A DNA stretch of 64,000 bases from Branchinecta lynchi. Taxonomy: Eukaryota > Arthropoda > Branchiopoda > Anostraca > Branchinectidae. A model generated the notes under the pieces. It did no database searches. It was given only the letters and a program-made list of their open reading frames with translations, and was not told the origin of the DNA. A program made the translations under genes and the position numbers. Below are positions 1 to 11,486 of this stretch, one piece after another. The DNA lies in assembly GCA_023053575.1 (NCBI GenBank), contig JAKZAP010000016.1, forward strand, positions 8,614,046 through 8,678,045, given 5' to 3'. Each line of letters begins with the position of its first letter. The first letter of the stretch is position 1.

Positions 1-420
1 GCTCAGTATATGCTGATTTGAGCAGTCTTTCCTCAGGCATCTGGATAAGTTTTATCCAAAACTGAAGGATTTGGCCTAGTCTCTGTTTTTGGTCTGTTTT
101 TTTTTTTGGGGGGGGGGGCCTGTTCTTTTCTTTTTTTTTCTTTTTTTATTAGTTATTTATTATGTTGTTTGTTGGTGTGTTTAGAAAATGGTTAACCTTT
201 ACTACTGCACGCCAGCAAAAACGTAGGTTTTTCCATTAGTGCAGTAGATGTAAATACAGAACAGTTAAACTGCGTTTATTAATAAAATAAGTATCCTATC
301 CTATCCCTGCCCTAGCCAAGCACTACATTTGTGCTTTCCTGGCAGGAATGTAAATTGTGTAATTTTTTTTTCTTTAAATATAGTCCAATGAAACTGAAAC
401 TGAACTGAAACTGAAACTAA
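1..420. other. No gene; low-complexity DNA
   Basis: T- and G-rich DNA with homopolymer runs near 98-160. A short ACTGAA-type tandem repeat sits at about 385-420. A similar tail follows AT-rich sequence at 33600, so this may be the 3' end of a non-LTR retrotransposon. That is a guess from tail similarity only. Confidence 0.3.
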
Positions 421-924
421 TATGAAAATCATTTCCTCGCCGGACAAGTAGTTCTCCCGGAAATGGCCAAAACCGGAATGTTTGTTGGAAGCAAAAGTTT
501 CATCTGAAGTTGATTAGATGTTTGATTCATGAGTAAGAAGACATACTGAACATTATATGAAAATGAGTGTTAGATTTCCTTCGGAGCGAGTGCGCAACTG
601 ACAGTTGAAGCAAGGCCCCAGTATTGTCTTCTAAGCTTCGGTGCCCTGAGTTAACGGCTCAGTGAAGGGCCAGCACCTAGAGTAGCGTTCAACTCGAAGC
701 TAGCGTGGAAACGGTAACGTAGGATATGGTAGCGTGTTACCTTTCGTCGCTGCGTGTATAGGTCAGGTTAGGTTAGGTTGGGTAGCCATTGGCCGTATTC
801 TGCTTCTAAATTTTGAAATTAAAAACGTTCAACGAGTCTTGCGAAGACGGATATCTATAAGACCAAATTGTCTGGATCAAATGTACAAATTTTTGGGATC
901 CCATCAAACCCTTTGGTCTTGTTG
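421..924 (+). repeat. Family B element, 5'-truncated, interrupted
   Basis: Positions 436-570 match one internal unit of family B (CGCCGGACAAGTAGTTC and the downstream GATTAGATGTTTGATT motif). Positions 789-924 match the family B right end, including the GGGATCCC palindrome and the closing TTTGGTCTTGTT. About 570-788 is not B sequence and looks like an insertion. No coding capacity is seen. Confidence 0.7.
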
Positions 925-1025
925 ACTACTGAGATGAAGACAATTCTCCTCTTTTTGTGTTTTTGTCAGAATCGGGAGAGGGGAAAGCTTCGCGATTCTG
1001 CAGAATCAAGGAGTTGCTTCGATAG

Positions 1026-1104
1026 TAAGTTCTCGATTCTCAATCTCCGTTCTCCTCCCTGATTCGTCGCAAAAACGGTAATTTGTAAGAGAATCGAGAA
1101 CTTA
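1026..1104. repeat. Perfect 16-bp inverted repeat
   Basis: TAAGTTCTCGATTCTC at 1026-1041 is exactly complementary to 1089-1104, with a 47-nt spacer. It could be the core of a decayed foldback element or a hairpin. No second copy was recognised. Confidence 0.5.
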
Positions 1105-1236
1105 GAAATGCGAATTCAGATAAAAACGAAACCAGTCTTCTCCTACAGTTCCGATTCTAGTGCAATTTCGACCACAACATTTCTGGTTTATAAGACTACT
1201 GACAGAATGGTACGTTTATGGTTCTCTGCGGGGCCA

Positions 1237-1392
1237 TATCCAGGAATTTATTGCGAGGGGGGGGGGGGGGGTGCCTTTCGGGGGGGTACAAAAGCACAAA
1301 AAATACACAGATCAGAGGGAAAAGCCTATAAAAATGATGATTTTTGCATGTTTCGGGGGGGCGACCCCCTACCCCCCCCCCCCTCCTGGATA
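1237..1392. mobile_element. Small TIR element (TATCCAGGA ends)
   Basis: About 156 bp bounded by TATCCAGGA at 1237-1245 and its exact complement at 1384-1392, with G-rich left and C-rich right subterminal tracts. Short non-autonomous DNA transposons with CCAGG-type ends next to G/C tracts are common in invertebrate genomes. The ORFs here are by-products of the G/C tracts. Confidence 0.5.
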
Positions 1393-1738
1393 CGGCCTTG
1401 GTTCTATGTCGTAACCATTGATTCCAAGGAATGAATGGGAAATTCATAAATTTTCAATGGAAACAAACATCTGAAAGGTGTATTTCAATTTGTTATTAAA
1501 TCGGTTCTATGGAGCAATCGCAGGGAATGTGGCAAAAGGAACAGCACGTTTTGTCGGTAAACTGTCCAGTCACGTACCAGTATCTGACTGACACCGCGAT
1601 GTCCTTAAAAGATGTATCTCTAGGGATAACAGATACGTACCATCCAAGGATAAAAATCGTTGAGTTTGATCGTATCACTGGAAGTTGTAGAACACGAGAA
1701 ATTGCAGTTTATTCATATCGTTAAATATATTTCAGTCT

Positions 1739-1880
1739 ATATATGGAGCAGAGCGGCCAGCGAGGCGCCGGTCTTGTTTACATTTATAAACCGTCCTTGG
1801 GACAATCAAATCCTATGTTAGGTCCTCATTATATGACGTTACCATTGACGTCATGACAGTATGGTATTTCGACATAATTT
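1739..1880 (+). repeat. Dispersed repeat, inverted partner at 5262-5402
   Basis: The stretch containing GCGGCCAGCGAGGCGCCGG and the ~100 nt after it matches the reverse complement of 5262-5402 with moderate divergence. Only two copies are seen. The region 1880-2680 holds no recognisable gene or repeat apart from a run of CTAGCTAA-like words at 2080-2120. Confidence 0.5.
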
Positions 1881-2682
1881 ATACGAAACTACTTCGTTTT
1901 AAATGCATCGAAAAGAAGAAAATAGTTTGTGTTTTCATTTTTAGTGGTATAAATTGTTGTTGGCGCTTCAGACGTCTGTTGTATGGCCGTATTAGACTTT
2001 TTCCAAGAAATTATAAATTAAATTCCAATAAATTAAATTATTATTCTTGAAGTTTTAGCTTATTTTAGGTTAGCATAACTCAGTTTAGCTAAGTCTAGCT
2101 CAGCATAAGCCCTAGCTAAAGGCTTAGGCCTTAGAATCTCCTGTGGCGTCACAGAAGATACAAAGATAAGTATCACTCGAGATATTTTATCCTCAGCACG
2201 GTGGGTATCTTTTGAGGATCTTTTTTACCCAGATTTCTGTCAGTCCTTGCTGAGTCATGTCAACAAAACCTGTGCTATCCCCCCACGAAACTGGGCTACT
2301 TTCGCCACCGTGCACATCTACTGCCTGGTAATGAATTATCTCCCATTTTCTGTCACGTAAGGTTGTTTCTCACACAGCAATTAGCATCAAGATCGCATAA
2401 TCACGCCTCTGCCCACGAAAACCAGCAGCCGCGTCATAACCGGTGTTGCCATTTTCCTATGAAGGAATCTGTGACATTTGACCGCAAAAACCTGTGAATG
2501 TCTGGCTCCTGCGAAATGTTGTCTTTTTTCAGTTTCAACGAAAAATGAGTTGATTTGGTTGTTGACTCGAGTTGCGTTTTAAATGATCGATTTATGCTGC
2601 TAAACAAGTAGCAAAACTGAAATTTCTGTCGATAAGTGACGGAGATATCATTAGTTTAGTAACGAGTGAAAACTCCGAGAAG
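1881..2682. other. No gene or recognisable repeat
   Basis: About 800 bp of ordinary-looking intergenic sequence. Reading frames are short and show no family motif on either strand. Confidence 0.4.
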
Positions 2683-3895
2683 AAGAAGAGCTACGAGCTC
2701 ATATGTCACTTGTTACAAGTAGGCGGTACAAGAAAGTAGATGAGAAGGTAACACAAAACACCAGCCATCAAAAATTTGGACCTAGTAGTAAGATATGTAG
2801 TTTCACTCAAGTCTGAGCATTTCCAACATCGCCTGGCGCAAATGACTGTTCGAACTTCCAAGTTTCGACCCAATAAATCCAGCCTGTTGATACCTAGACG
2901 TGACACATGATTTCGCGTACCCCCCTCAACCCTACCGCGGCCGAATCAGGTTCGAACCTGCGAATGGATCGTCTAAACTCTAAAGCATTGTCTCTCACTA
3001 CCTATCAAGTTTTTACTCGAATCTGAAGATTTTTATAAAATTCCGGTACCCCCCCCCCCCCTCCCACCGTAGTCGGATCCGGTTGGGACCCTAAAATGTG
3101 TCATCTAGGGCATATGTCTTTCTACATCCCAGATTTCATTTAAATCGCTGCATTCGTTTGACCCCTACGCGAACCACAAAATTTCCAGGACTCCTCCCTC
3201 CCCCCTCGAACACGTGGAAAAAACACGGTTTTTCTACAAGTTAATTTGGCTTAGAGCTTGAAGAGGACCCTTGCCGAGAAGGGCCGAAACATAGCTCCAA
3301 TAAAATTCACCTGACGTGTCCGTTTTGCACTATCGAATGTGATTCGCACTCAGATTGTGCTGAAGGAATGTTCAACCCCTTCCTTCACTTCCCAAGAATG
3401 GTGGGATCCAGGAACGGAAGTTTTCCTAGGGCATTGTGTCTGGTTCTTACGTCAGGTCACTAATATGCCTGCAAAGTTTCACCATCGTTACCACATCTGG
3501 AACTATTCTAACTAAGGATTACCGGAATTCCCGGAAACCCCCTTCAACTCCCCCAACAGAGTCCCGATACTATATGGCTCCGTACATTACGTATCTAAGC
3601 GTAATGCATAACACAAGTTCCATCTCAATCCCTCGACTATATGCGTTTCAGGAGTTTTCCGGTGCCCCATCCATCCCCCTCCCCACAAGTATCGGGTCCG
3701 TGCCTATCCAGACTTGACACGGAACATCTGAGACGATAGCTCTTTACACTTGCCAAGTTTCATTCAAATCCGATCCCCCGTTCAAAAGTTTTGCATGACA
3801 CTAGATTCCGGAATATTAAGTTCTACAAGATCCGATCACCCGTTCGCAAGTTAAAAATACCTCAATTTTCCGGATTCCCCTTCCCTCCACCGAAG
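2683..3895 (-). repeat. Family A copy, truncated, with nested C copy
   Basis: It begins with the complement of the family A right end (AGAGCTACGAGCTCATATG). It continues through C-rich tracts and AAGTTTCATTCAAATCCGAT-like words, which are family A read backwards. Near 3225-3400 the homology is interrupted by the family C copy and then resumes. The hairpin (left) end is missing, so this copy is truncated. Confidence 0.65.
3253..3326 (+). ncRNA. Hammerhead-ribozyme-like motif (family C copy 1)
   Basis: Box 1 is TTGAAGA (3258-3264), one change from the CUGANGA consensus. Stem II follows (GGACCC pairing with GGGCC), then GAAA at 3286-3289. Stem III pairs ACAT (3289-3292) with GTGT (3316-3319). 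Stem I pairs AGAGC (3253-3257) with GTTTT (3322-3326). Relative to copies at 14647 and 50358, both stem I and stem III carry compensatory or wobble-preserving changes. The mutated box 1 base suggests this copy is inactive. Confidence 0.4.
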
Positions 3896-4490
3896 GGCAA
3901 GGGCCATAAACGCGAAATGCTTCAAGTGGTCAAAAATATAACAAATTTGTTCTAAAAATAAACTCGAATTTGCTCTTTTAAAACGAGCTTGTTTTCCTTT
4001 AATGAGGAGTGGCCTTGAAATTGGCTAAAAGGCTCTAAAATCGCATACTTCTGCGACATTTTTAGCGCAAGTGCAATTTCTTGCGACAAATTCTGTCCCA
4101 GCTGTGAATCGGGGAAGAACTCGAAAACCGTGACAAATCGCAGAATTCTGCGACCAGTGGCAACGATGGTCGTACCTATGACACATGCTTTCACTGCTAT
4201 TTTTTATCAGCGAAACATCGTGACCGGAATCGACTGCTTGGACAGGTTCCCGTTTTTACAAAGATAAGGATTTTTCTGAAAACAGGAAAATTCAGGTTGC
4301 TGGTAACGACTAAGAATTTATTTCCTCGTATTTCCTGGATAACCCAGTTGTTAGCCAAGATTTTGATTTAGTGTTTCAATTCCGTCTTCTCTGTTGGTTC
4401 GTAGCAGAAACATACAAAGCGAGAAAAGACAATAAATGAACTCCCAACTGGCTCCTACAAGGGCAGTGACCCAGGATTAGAAGCAAGGCT
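3896..4490. other. No gene or recognisable repeat
   Basis: Unremarkable sequence between the family A copy and the GGATTCGAATCC cluster. No exon, RNA gene or inverted repeat was recognised. Confidence 0.35.
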
Positions 4491-4499
4491 TCAGTCTTG

Positions 4500-4870
4500 T
4501 CAACATTCAGGATTCGAATCCAAGATTCGTCCTTTTGGCCGGATTCGAATCCGAGCTCCAACCTTCTGCTTGTCAGGCTAGATTCGGATTCCCAATCGTA
4601 ATTCGTGCGAATCCGCTCAATTTCTAGCCTTCATCCTTCTAGTTCCCGTTTTCCCAATTTGTACACAGCGTGCTAGGCAATCCCAACTTTTTGGTGTCCA
4701 CATCAGTGCTTTTTGTCACCTCCGATTTTTAAACTATATCTATGTACATGCTTTGATTTTTGTTAAGGTCGGTTTAGAATCCGGGTACGAATCCTCATCA
4801 TGAAGTGGTGGATTAAAAACAGGATTCGTACCTAGACCTGGATTCGGATTCGAATCCTTTCATGATCGGA
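4500..4870. repeat. Cluster of GGATTCGAATCC palindromes
   Basis: The 12-bp palindrome GGATTCGAATCC or close variants occur near 4512, 4543, 4577, 4768, 4823 and 4843, on both strands. The spacing is irregular, so this is not a simple tandem repeat. It may be the core of a decayed satellite or inverted-repeat element. Confidence 0.4.
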
Positions 4871-5131
4871 TTCGCTCTCTGTCTGGTTCGTCGGCAAAAC
4901 ACATTCGACTACAGAACAAGGTTTAGGGACATGATCTCCTTGAAAGTAAAGATGTATCTGGTACCGGTGGTTTAGGATACAGACGATTTCCCCCGAACAT
5001 ACAGTGCCACCGGTCTTTTCTAAGGGTCGTGAAAAGAAGGTAAAGTCTATCCCTTTCTGGCTGGGCAACATACATCTAAGCGATTTTATTCTCTTATTCA
5101 TTTACTCTTGCACTATGTGAGGCTCACAAGA

Positions 5132-5148
5132 GGGGGGGGGGGGGGGGG
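5132..5148 (+). repeat. 17-bp homopolymeric G run
   Basis: An uninterrupted G17 tract. It is not flanked by clear family A sequence, unlike most G runs in the window. Confidence 0.9.
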
Positions 5149-5261
5149 ACTTTTCAACAGGTGGGACGTTGCGTGGAGGTTTCCGAAGGGAAATTTTTGG
5201 CTGTGAAATGACGGAAGAGGAGGATTTGGCCTACAATATGGGAGAGAAAAAAGTGTCGACG

Positions 5262-5402
5262 TAATCGTATCGAAATTCCATACAGTCGTGACTTATTTAG
5301 TGACGTCTGGGGATTTAGGACCCAACATAGGACTTGACTGTCCCTAAGTCGTTTTATAAATGCAAACGCGACCGGCGCCTCGCTGGCCGCTCGGCTCTGT
5401 AT
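5262..5402 (-). repeat. Dispersed repeat, partner of 1739-1880
   Basis: The reverse complement shares the GCGGCCAGCGAGGCGCCGG core and flanking ~120 nt with 1739-1880. The two copies are inverted relative to each other and diverged. Confidence 0.5.
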
Positions 5403-5934
5403 ATATATCTTAAAATATAAATTCACCGATAGGAATGAACTACAATTTTCGTTTTCGGAGATAAAAAAGATCAAATGGGTGTGACGTCACTCTTGTATGG
5501 AATTACGGTACAACTTAGTTTAGACAAAAAAAATGTGTTACATCCATCGGCTCGGGGGTTCCTCATAGAGTTATTCAAGAGCGTTTTGAGGGCAAGCATT
5601 TTCTTTTTTGTTGTTTATACAGTTACTGAGTTGGTTTTATTTTATTCTGTTTTAATATGTATTAAAACATACTATGAACTTTTGGTTCAAGTTTAAGGTA
5701 GGTATTCATTTAGGCTAGTGTAACCTTTTAAAATGAAATGAAAGTAGAATTTGTGGAAGTGCAAGGTCTAGATACTGGTCAGTTGTAGACCTATTATTTA
5801 TATTTTATTGTATTTGTTCTACTCGGCAGCTTTGGCAGATATAAATAAGACATTCAAATTCATTCATTCATGGCGTAGTCTTAAAACCTAATATGCTTTG
5901 AACGAATGCGAGGTCTGAGAAAAGCTCCAAATCC
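5403..5934 (+). other. No gene; possible LINE 3' tail near 5860
   Basis: Mostly AT-rich intergenic DNA. Near 5838-5870 an ATAAATAAG word is followed by (ATTC)n. Similar short tails end the non-LTR fragments elsewhere in the window, so a LINE 3' end is possible. No protein homology is seen. Confidence 0.25.
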
Positions 5935-6175
5935 GAAAACAGGGTATTCTTGGAATGCTTTTGCAAGTTAATTCTCCTTTTGCCAGGAACTCTTATGAGC
6001 GGGACGGTTGCAGACAGGAGCGTCACGACTGGGGGAGGGGGGGGGGGCCCCCCTCCAAATGCTGTCAGCCAGTCGGTAAAAGATAACCGATTTTTGTCGA
6101 AACAGTTGATTTTTTTCATGAAAACAGTCGGTTTTTCTGAAAGTTGGTCGATTTTTAAGCAAAATAGTGGTTTTT
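5935..6175. repeat. Element D, left part
   Basis: Contains repeated CAGTCGATTTTTCTGAAA-like words and a G/C tract at 6033-6056. The same words continue at 9166-9440 after the family A insertion, so the two pieces are read as one interrupted element. GTTGCAGAC at the left and GTTGCAGAC again on the right flank suggest related ends, but the boundaries are uncertain. Confidence 0.5.
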
Positions 6176-9165
6176 ATGGCACTTGAGCTTACTCAAGTGC
6201 CATATAGCGATTGTTATTTCTGTCCGTCAGTCGGTCTGTCGGTCTGTCGGTCTGTCGGTCTGTCGGTCCCGGTTTTGCTAGTTCGGGCACTTCCAGATAA
6301 GCTAGGACGATGAAACTTGGCAAGCATATCAGGAACTGGACCAGATTAAATTAGAAATTGTCGCTTCCTCGATCCGACCATCTGGAGGGGAGTGGAGGGA
6401 GGGGGAATCCGGAAAAAATAGGAAAAATGAGATATTTTTAGCTTACGAACGGGTGATCGGATCTTAATGAAACTTAATACATGGAAGGACTTCGTGTCTC
6501 AGACCCTCCATTTTAAGTCCAGACCGGATCCGGTGACACTGGGGGGAGTTAGAGGGGGAAACCGGAAATCTTGGAAAACACTTAGAGTGGAAGGATCCGA
6601 ATGAAACTTGGTGGAAAGTACAAGCAAAAGTCCTAGATACGTGACTGATATAACCGGAACGGATCCGCTCACTTTGGGGGAGTTGGGGGGGGAGGAGAAG
6701 TCCGAATTTGTAGTGATCCCGCGAGTTCCGTGCTTCCTGATGTGCTGGGACGATGGAAATTGACAGGCATGTCTGGGACCCGACCAGCTTAAATAGGAAA
6801 TCATCAATTCCCCGATTCGACCATCTGGGGGGGGGGGGGAGTGGAGGGAGGGTGAAGCCAAAATTTGAGGTATTTTTAGCTTGCGAACGGGTGATCGGAT
6901 CTTGATGAAAATTGATATTTAGGATGACCTCGTGTCTCAGACACCTCACTTTAAATCCGGGCCGGATCCGATGACACTGGGGGGAGTTGGAGGAGGGAAC
7001 CGGAAATTTTGAGAAACGCTTAAAGTGGAGGGATCGGGATGAAACTTGGTGGGAAAAACAAGCACAAGTCCTAGAAACGTCATTGACATAACCGGACCGG
7101 ATCAGGGCACTGTGGGGGAGTTGGGGTGGGGAACCGGAAATTTTGAGAAACGCTTAAAGTGGAGGGATCGGGATGAAACTTGGTGGGAAAAACAAGCACA
7201 GGTCCTAGACACGTCATTGACATAACCGGACCGGATCAGGGCACTGTGGGGGAGTTGGGATGGGGGTCCGGATTTCTAGCGATCCCGCGAGTTCGGCATA
7301 CTTCCTGGTGTCCTAGGGCGATGAAACTTGGCAGGTATGTCAAGGATCCGAACAGATTGACTTGAGAACAGCCGTTTCCCCGACCCGACCATCGTGGGGG
7401 GAGTGGGTGGATGGGGAGTCCGGAATCTAGTGGCGTGCATAACTTTTGAACTGGTGATCGGATCTTGATGAAAATTGATATTTAGGATGACCTTGTGTCT
7501 CAGACACCTCACTTTAAATCCGGGCCGGATCCGATGACACTGGGGGGAGTTGGAGGAGGTAACCGGAAATTTTGAGAAACGCTTAAAGTGGAGGGATCGG
7601 GATGAAACTTGGTGGGAAAAACAAGCACAGGTCCTACACACGTCATTGACATAACCGGACCGGATCCGATGACACTGGGAGGAGTTGGAGGAGGGAACCG
7701 GAAATTTTGAGAAACGCTTAAAGTGGAGGGATCGGGATGAAACTTGGTGGGAAAAACAAGCACAGGTCCTCGACACGTCATTGACATAACCGGACCGGAT
7801 CAGGGCACTGTGGGGGAGTTGGGGTGGGGGTCCGGATTTCTAGCGATCCCCCGAGTTCGGCATACTTCCTGATGTCCTAGGGCGATGAAACTTGGCAGGT
7901 ATGTCAGGGATCCGAACAGATTGACTTGAGAACAGCCGTTTCCCCGACCCGACCATCGTGGGGGGAGTGGGTGGATGGGGAGTCCGGAATCTAGTGGCGT
8001 GCATAACTTTTGAACGGCTGATCGGATTTGAATGAAACTTGTCTGGTGAGCTATCGCCTCGGACGTTCAGTGTCACGTCCGAGTCGGGTCCGATACCTGT
8101 GGGGATGGGGGGGGGGTGGAAAACTCAAGAAACTCTAAAAGTAGAGGGATTGGGACGAAACTTAATGGATGGAACAAGCATTAGGCCTAGATGAAATTGA
8201 CGGAGCCAGATGGTTTCGGGGCTCTGTGGGGGAGTTGGAGGGGGTTTCATGGAATTCCGGTAGTCGTGAGTTAGAATAGTTCCAGATGTAAAACGACAAC
8301 GAAACTTTGCAGGCATATTAGCGACCCGAATTATCTTGACTTAAAAACCTGACACAACGTACCCCCGGAAACTTCCGTTCCTAGATCCGAGCATTTATGG
8401 GGGAGCAAGAGAAGAGAAATATGGACTTCTATAAATTGCGAACGAGTGGTCTGATTCGAGTGAAACTTCATGGGTGATACGAATCGATGGCCTCGACATG
8501 TAAAACGTGCGTTCGAACCATATGCGACCACGATTAGGGGAATTGGGGGTGGGGGGACTTTTGACATGCACAAAAACCAAACGGATGGACCGAATGAGAT
8601 GCAATTCGACAGTGCCGAGTTTATGCGGCCTAGATTTGTTATTTGGCGTCTGGGCCGGATTCGGCCAAGGTAGGGGGGGGGGGGTACTGGAAACTTGCAG
8701 ATAGGCTATGCTCCAATTTCAGTCAAACTTGATGAGGGAATTAAGATATTGGGCCCGAACCGGCTCCGACAACGTTGGTGGGAAGGGGGGGGGTACCGGA
8801 ACTTTCCAAAAATGCTCAGATTCGAGTGAAACTTGGTAGATGGTATAAACGAAGATGCTTTAGGTGGTCGATTTTTTTTTATTCCGAACCAGATTCGGCC
8901 ACGGTAGGTGGAAATAGAGTGAGTACCGGAAATCGTGTAGCACGTCTAGGGATCAAACAAATGGATTTATTGGGATGAAAGTTTGAACAGTCATGTGCAT
9001 TTGCAATCGAGACGATGCCGGAACTGCTCAGAAATGAGTGAAACTAAATATCCTATCTCTATTTCCGAACCGCCTTTTTGGATGGCGGGTGTATTTTGTG
9101 ACGTTTTCATCTACTTTCTTGTACAGCCTACTCGTACAAGTGCCATATGAGCTCGTAGCTCTTGT
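6176..9165 (+). repeat. Family A element, near full length (~3.0 kb)
   Basis: The left end forms a hairpin, ATGGCACTTGAG then CTTA then its complement. The right end is ACAAGTGCCATATGAGCTC, then GTAGCTCTTGT. The interior holds no credible ORF. It is built from degenerate repeats of GATGAAACTTGG, each followed by a GATCCGACCAT-type word and a run of G. A ~133-bp sub-block (CCGGAAATTTTGAGAAACGC and onward) recurs at about 6999, 7132, 7561 and 7696. A CGGTCTGT microsatellite lies at 6228-6267. The element sits inside element D. Confidence 0.75.
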
Positions 9166-9440
9166 TTTTAAATCAGTGGATTTTTCTGAAAATCAGTGGA
9201 TTTTTCTGAAAATCAGTGGATTTTTCTGAAAATCAGTCGATTTTTCTGAAATTCAGTCGATTTTTCTGAAAATCAGTCGATTTTTTTCAAAAATGTAATT
9301 TTTGTTGTTGAAAACAGTCGTTTTTTCTGCAGAAAGAGTCGGTAAAAGTTAACAGCCAGTCGGTAAATGCCTCATCCTCCCCCCCAAACATTTTGCCTAG
9401 TAACGCCTCTAGTTGCAGACATGAACATTCTGAGAGGAAA
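9166..9440. repeat. Element D, right part, with 20-bp tandem repeats
   Basis: Six near-identical ~20-bp units of the type CAGTGGATTTTTCTGAAAAT lie at about 9172-9290. They are followed by AGTCGGTAAAAG words also present in the left part of D at 6070. The junctions with family A are clean T runs. Confidence 0.6.
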
Positions 9441-10225
9441 CGTTCTGCAGACAAGCACAGTGCACAGCAACAAGATCTATAACTTGAGCAGATTATAGGG
9501 GTAGCCTACTAGCCATTGCTTCTCCACCCACACTTTACTACCTATTCCAGGGGCTACGCCCCAAAGATGGCGCTCTCTCTCAGGAAGAAGGATTTCTGTA
9601 TGGCAGGGTAACCGTAGTGGTGCTATACATATAATCGTGAAAAATCTACTATCGATGCTGTAATCACTGTAACTAATGGACAATGCTGGAACAGAATTTA
9701 GTCGTGGAATTAGTGGACCAATTCATAAGTGCTTCAGACTAAAGAAACGGAAAAGGAAGTGCGAGAAATCTAAACAAAAACCCGTTTACAAAGAGTAAAC
9801 AGGTAAACACGTCACATTGGAATTAGGACAGCATAAACCGGTTGACTCGACCGATTAATCTACACTATCTACGATTCCCGTAAAAAGTAAGCAACACTGG
9901 TGTTGAATTACTGGTCCGCTATCCTTCACTAATTACTCGATTCATTCTTTTTCTGGATGAATCAGGAATTTCAGGCATATGCTCAGAAGATACTTTCAAC
10001 AAAATACGCTGAGGATGTATTTACCGACTACCGAATTTCTATACTTACTTCTGACGGGGTTTCAGGAAGCGCAGTGATGTTAGGATAGTAGGCAGCACAT
10101 AGACTTTGATTTCGATTGCTTTGTCTTTGGTGTGCAACCAAGACAGCTGATCTGTAGTCGAGTAAATCATTGCCATTCACCTGGAAAAATAAAAGACTTC
10201 AGTAACTTCTAGTTGATTGATTCAT
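9441..10225. other. No gene or recognisable repeat
   Basis: About 780 bp with only short frames lacking family motifs. No splice-bounded exon with homology was recognised. Confidence 0.35.
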
Positions 10226-10230
10226 CAAAC

Positions 10231-10405
10231 ACTCCCTGGGCCCAAGCTGACTTGAAAACATATATGCATACAATGGACAACAACGGAAACGTCAGCTACA
10301 ATTTTTTGGTAGCGATATTTCGGCCCTTCTTGGCAAGGGCCCTCGTCAGGCTGTCGAACGTCAGGGACAACGTTGGGGAAAGGAAGAAACGAAACTGCAA
10401 CAAAT
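10231..10405 (-). repeat. Family C half-copy with hammerhead-like core
   Basis: Read on the minus strand it carries CTGACGA (complement at 10343-10349), a stem II of GGCCCTT with AAGGGCC, and GAAA (complement at 10318-10323). Stem I pairs ACAGC with GTTGT. Stem III is weakened (ATAT against GTTT). The outer GGGCCCAAGCTGACTTG end (10239-10255) matches the outer ends of the foldback copies at 30340 and 50155. Only one arm is present. Confidence 0.55.
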
Positions 10406-11110
10406 AACCGAAACTCGTGCCAACTATTTTGGAGATCGCTGTACGGATAAAACTAGCACTGACATTTCATTCTTGACACTGCTGCTGTTTTTGCTGCTCG
10501 ATCGGGGATATGACAGGAAGGGTTTTTTTCCGAATTCTGATTGACTTCGGTTTTGTTATTAATAAGGTCCTAAGGATTGATTAATTGGTCTTCTACAGCA
10601 TTCAGTAACTAAATATTATTATTATCAATATAACTAACAAAAATTCTATTACACTAAATAATTAAACCAAACTACTTTCTTCACATATGATTATTTTACA
10701 ATATCCCTCATTGCTCCCATCAACTCTAGAGCAACAATAGAGTACTGAACTTCAACTTTAATTCAGATAGAATGGAGAACTTTTTTTGTTCATTTTGTTG
10801 ACAAAATGTAGACCTAAATTGCTCCGAAGTCATTAAAGTAAATAAAGTAATTAAAAAAAAACACTGTTAGTTTTTTGAAAAATTGCTACAGTCCCGATAG
10901 ATAATTTTGTATGTGGCTCTCAGCATTTATGATCAAATCTAAGAAAAGTCAATGGAGGATTAACAATACATTACCAAAATAGGGCTTAGAGTACTAGGTG
11001 ATATAATGAGAACTGATGATGATGATCAAATTTTATTAACGCACTTAAGAAAAGGGAAATAGCCCAGTACAAGACAAAGAAGAGGTTAAAATACACTGTA
11101 TTTTGGAAGA
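10406..11110. other. AT-rich DNA; possible LINE tail at 11015-11060
   Basis: No gene is seen. GATGATGATGATCAAATTTTATTA at about 11018-11042 looks like a non-LTR 3' terminus on the minus strand, with a short tandem tail. Evidence is composition only. Confidence 0.25.
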
Positions 11111-11116
11111 ACTGCA

Positions 11117-11486
11117 GTTGCGTTTTTGCTGATACCATGGTATCTGTTACCACGGTAACTGAATCTGCAATTAGTCCTTTTTGCAGTTATCGTGGTATCT
11201 GTAAGGTGCTCTGCAAAAACGACTATTGCCGAAATTGCACTTTTCGAAGTCATCCCAAAAGAAAAACAGATATCCAGTTACATCACTAAGTGCTGAACTT
11301 CTTCCTCACGAATCTGACAAAATCTGATGAAAGTGAGAGGACTTCTCAGATACCACGACCAGTTACCACAGTCGGACCGTAGTATCTGAATATCTGATAC
11401 CACGATAACTGGCGAGATGCCACGATAACTGCAAAAAAGACTTTAGACCGTGGTATCAGATACCATGGTATCAGCAGAAACGCAAC
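11117..11486. mobile_element. Family E inverted-repeat element, copy 1
   Basis: Ends are GTTGCGTTTTTGCTGATACC and its near-complement, each followed inward by repeats of GATACCAYGGTATC-like palindromes. About 370 bp, non-coding. The second copy at 47907-48260 is in the opposite internal orientation and is flanked by TA on both sides. This fits a Tc1/mariner-type MITE. Confidence 0.65.

Noticed and set aside
1108..1447. Overlapping ORFs of 83-108 codons on both strands with poly-Gly or poly-Pro
   Set aside because: They are translations of the G and C tracts of a small TIR element; no protein family is recognisable.
6228..6267. CRISPR-like short repeats (CGGTCTGT)n
   Set aside because: A simple 8-bp microsatellite within family A with no spacers; the window is eukaryotic.
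6464..8316. Several ORFs with FHQDPITRSK or SVIGSGP-like repeats
   Set aside because: They are antisense translations of family A tandem blocks. Reading frames are not conserved between copies and contain no known domain.
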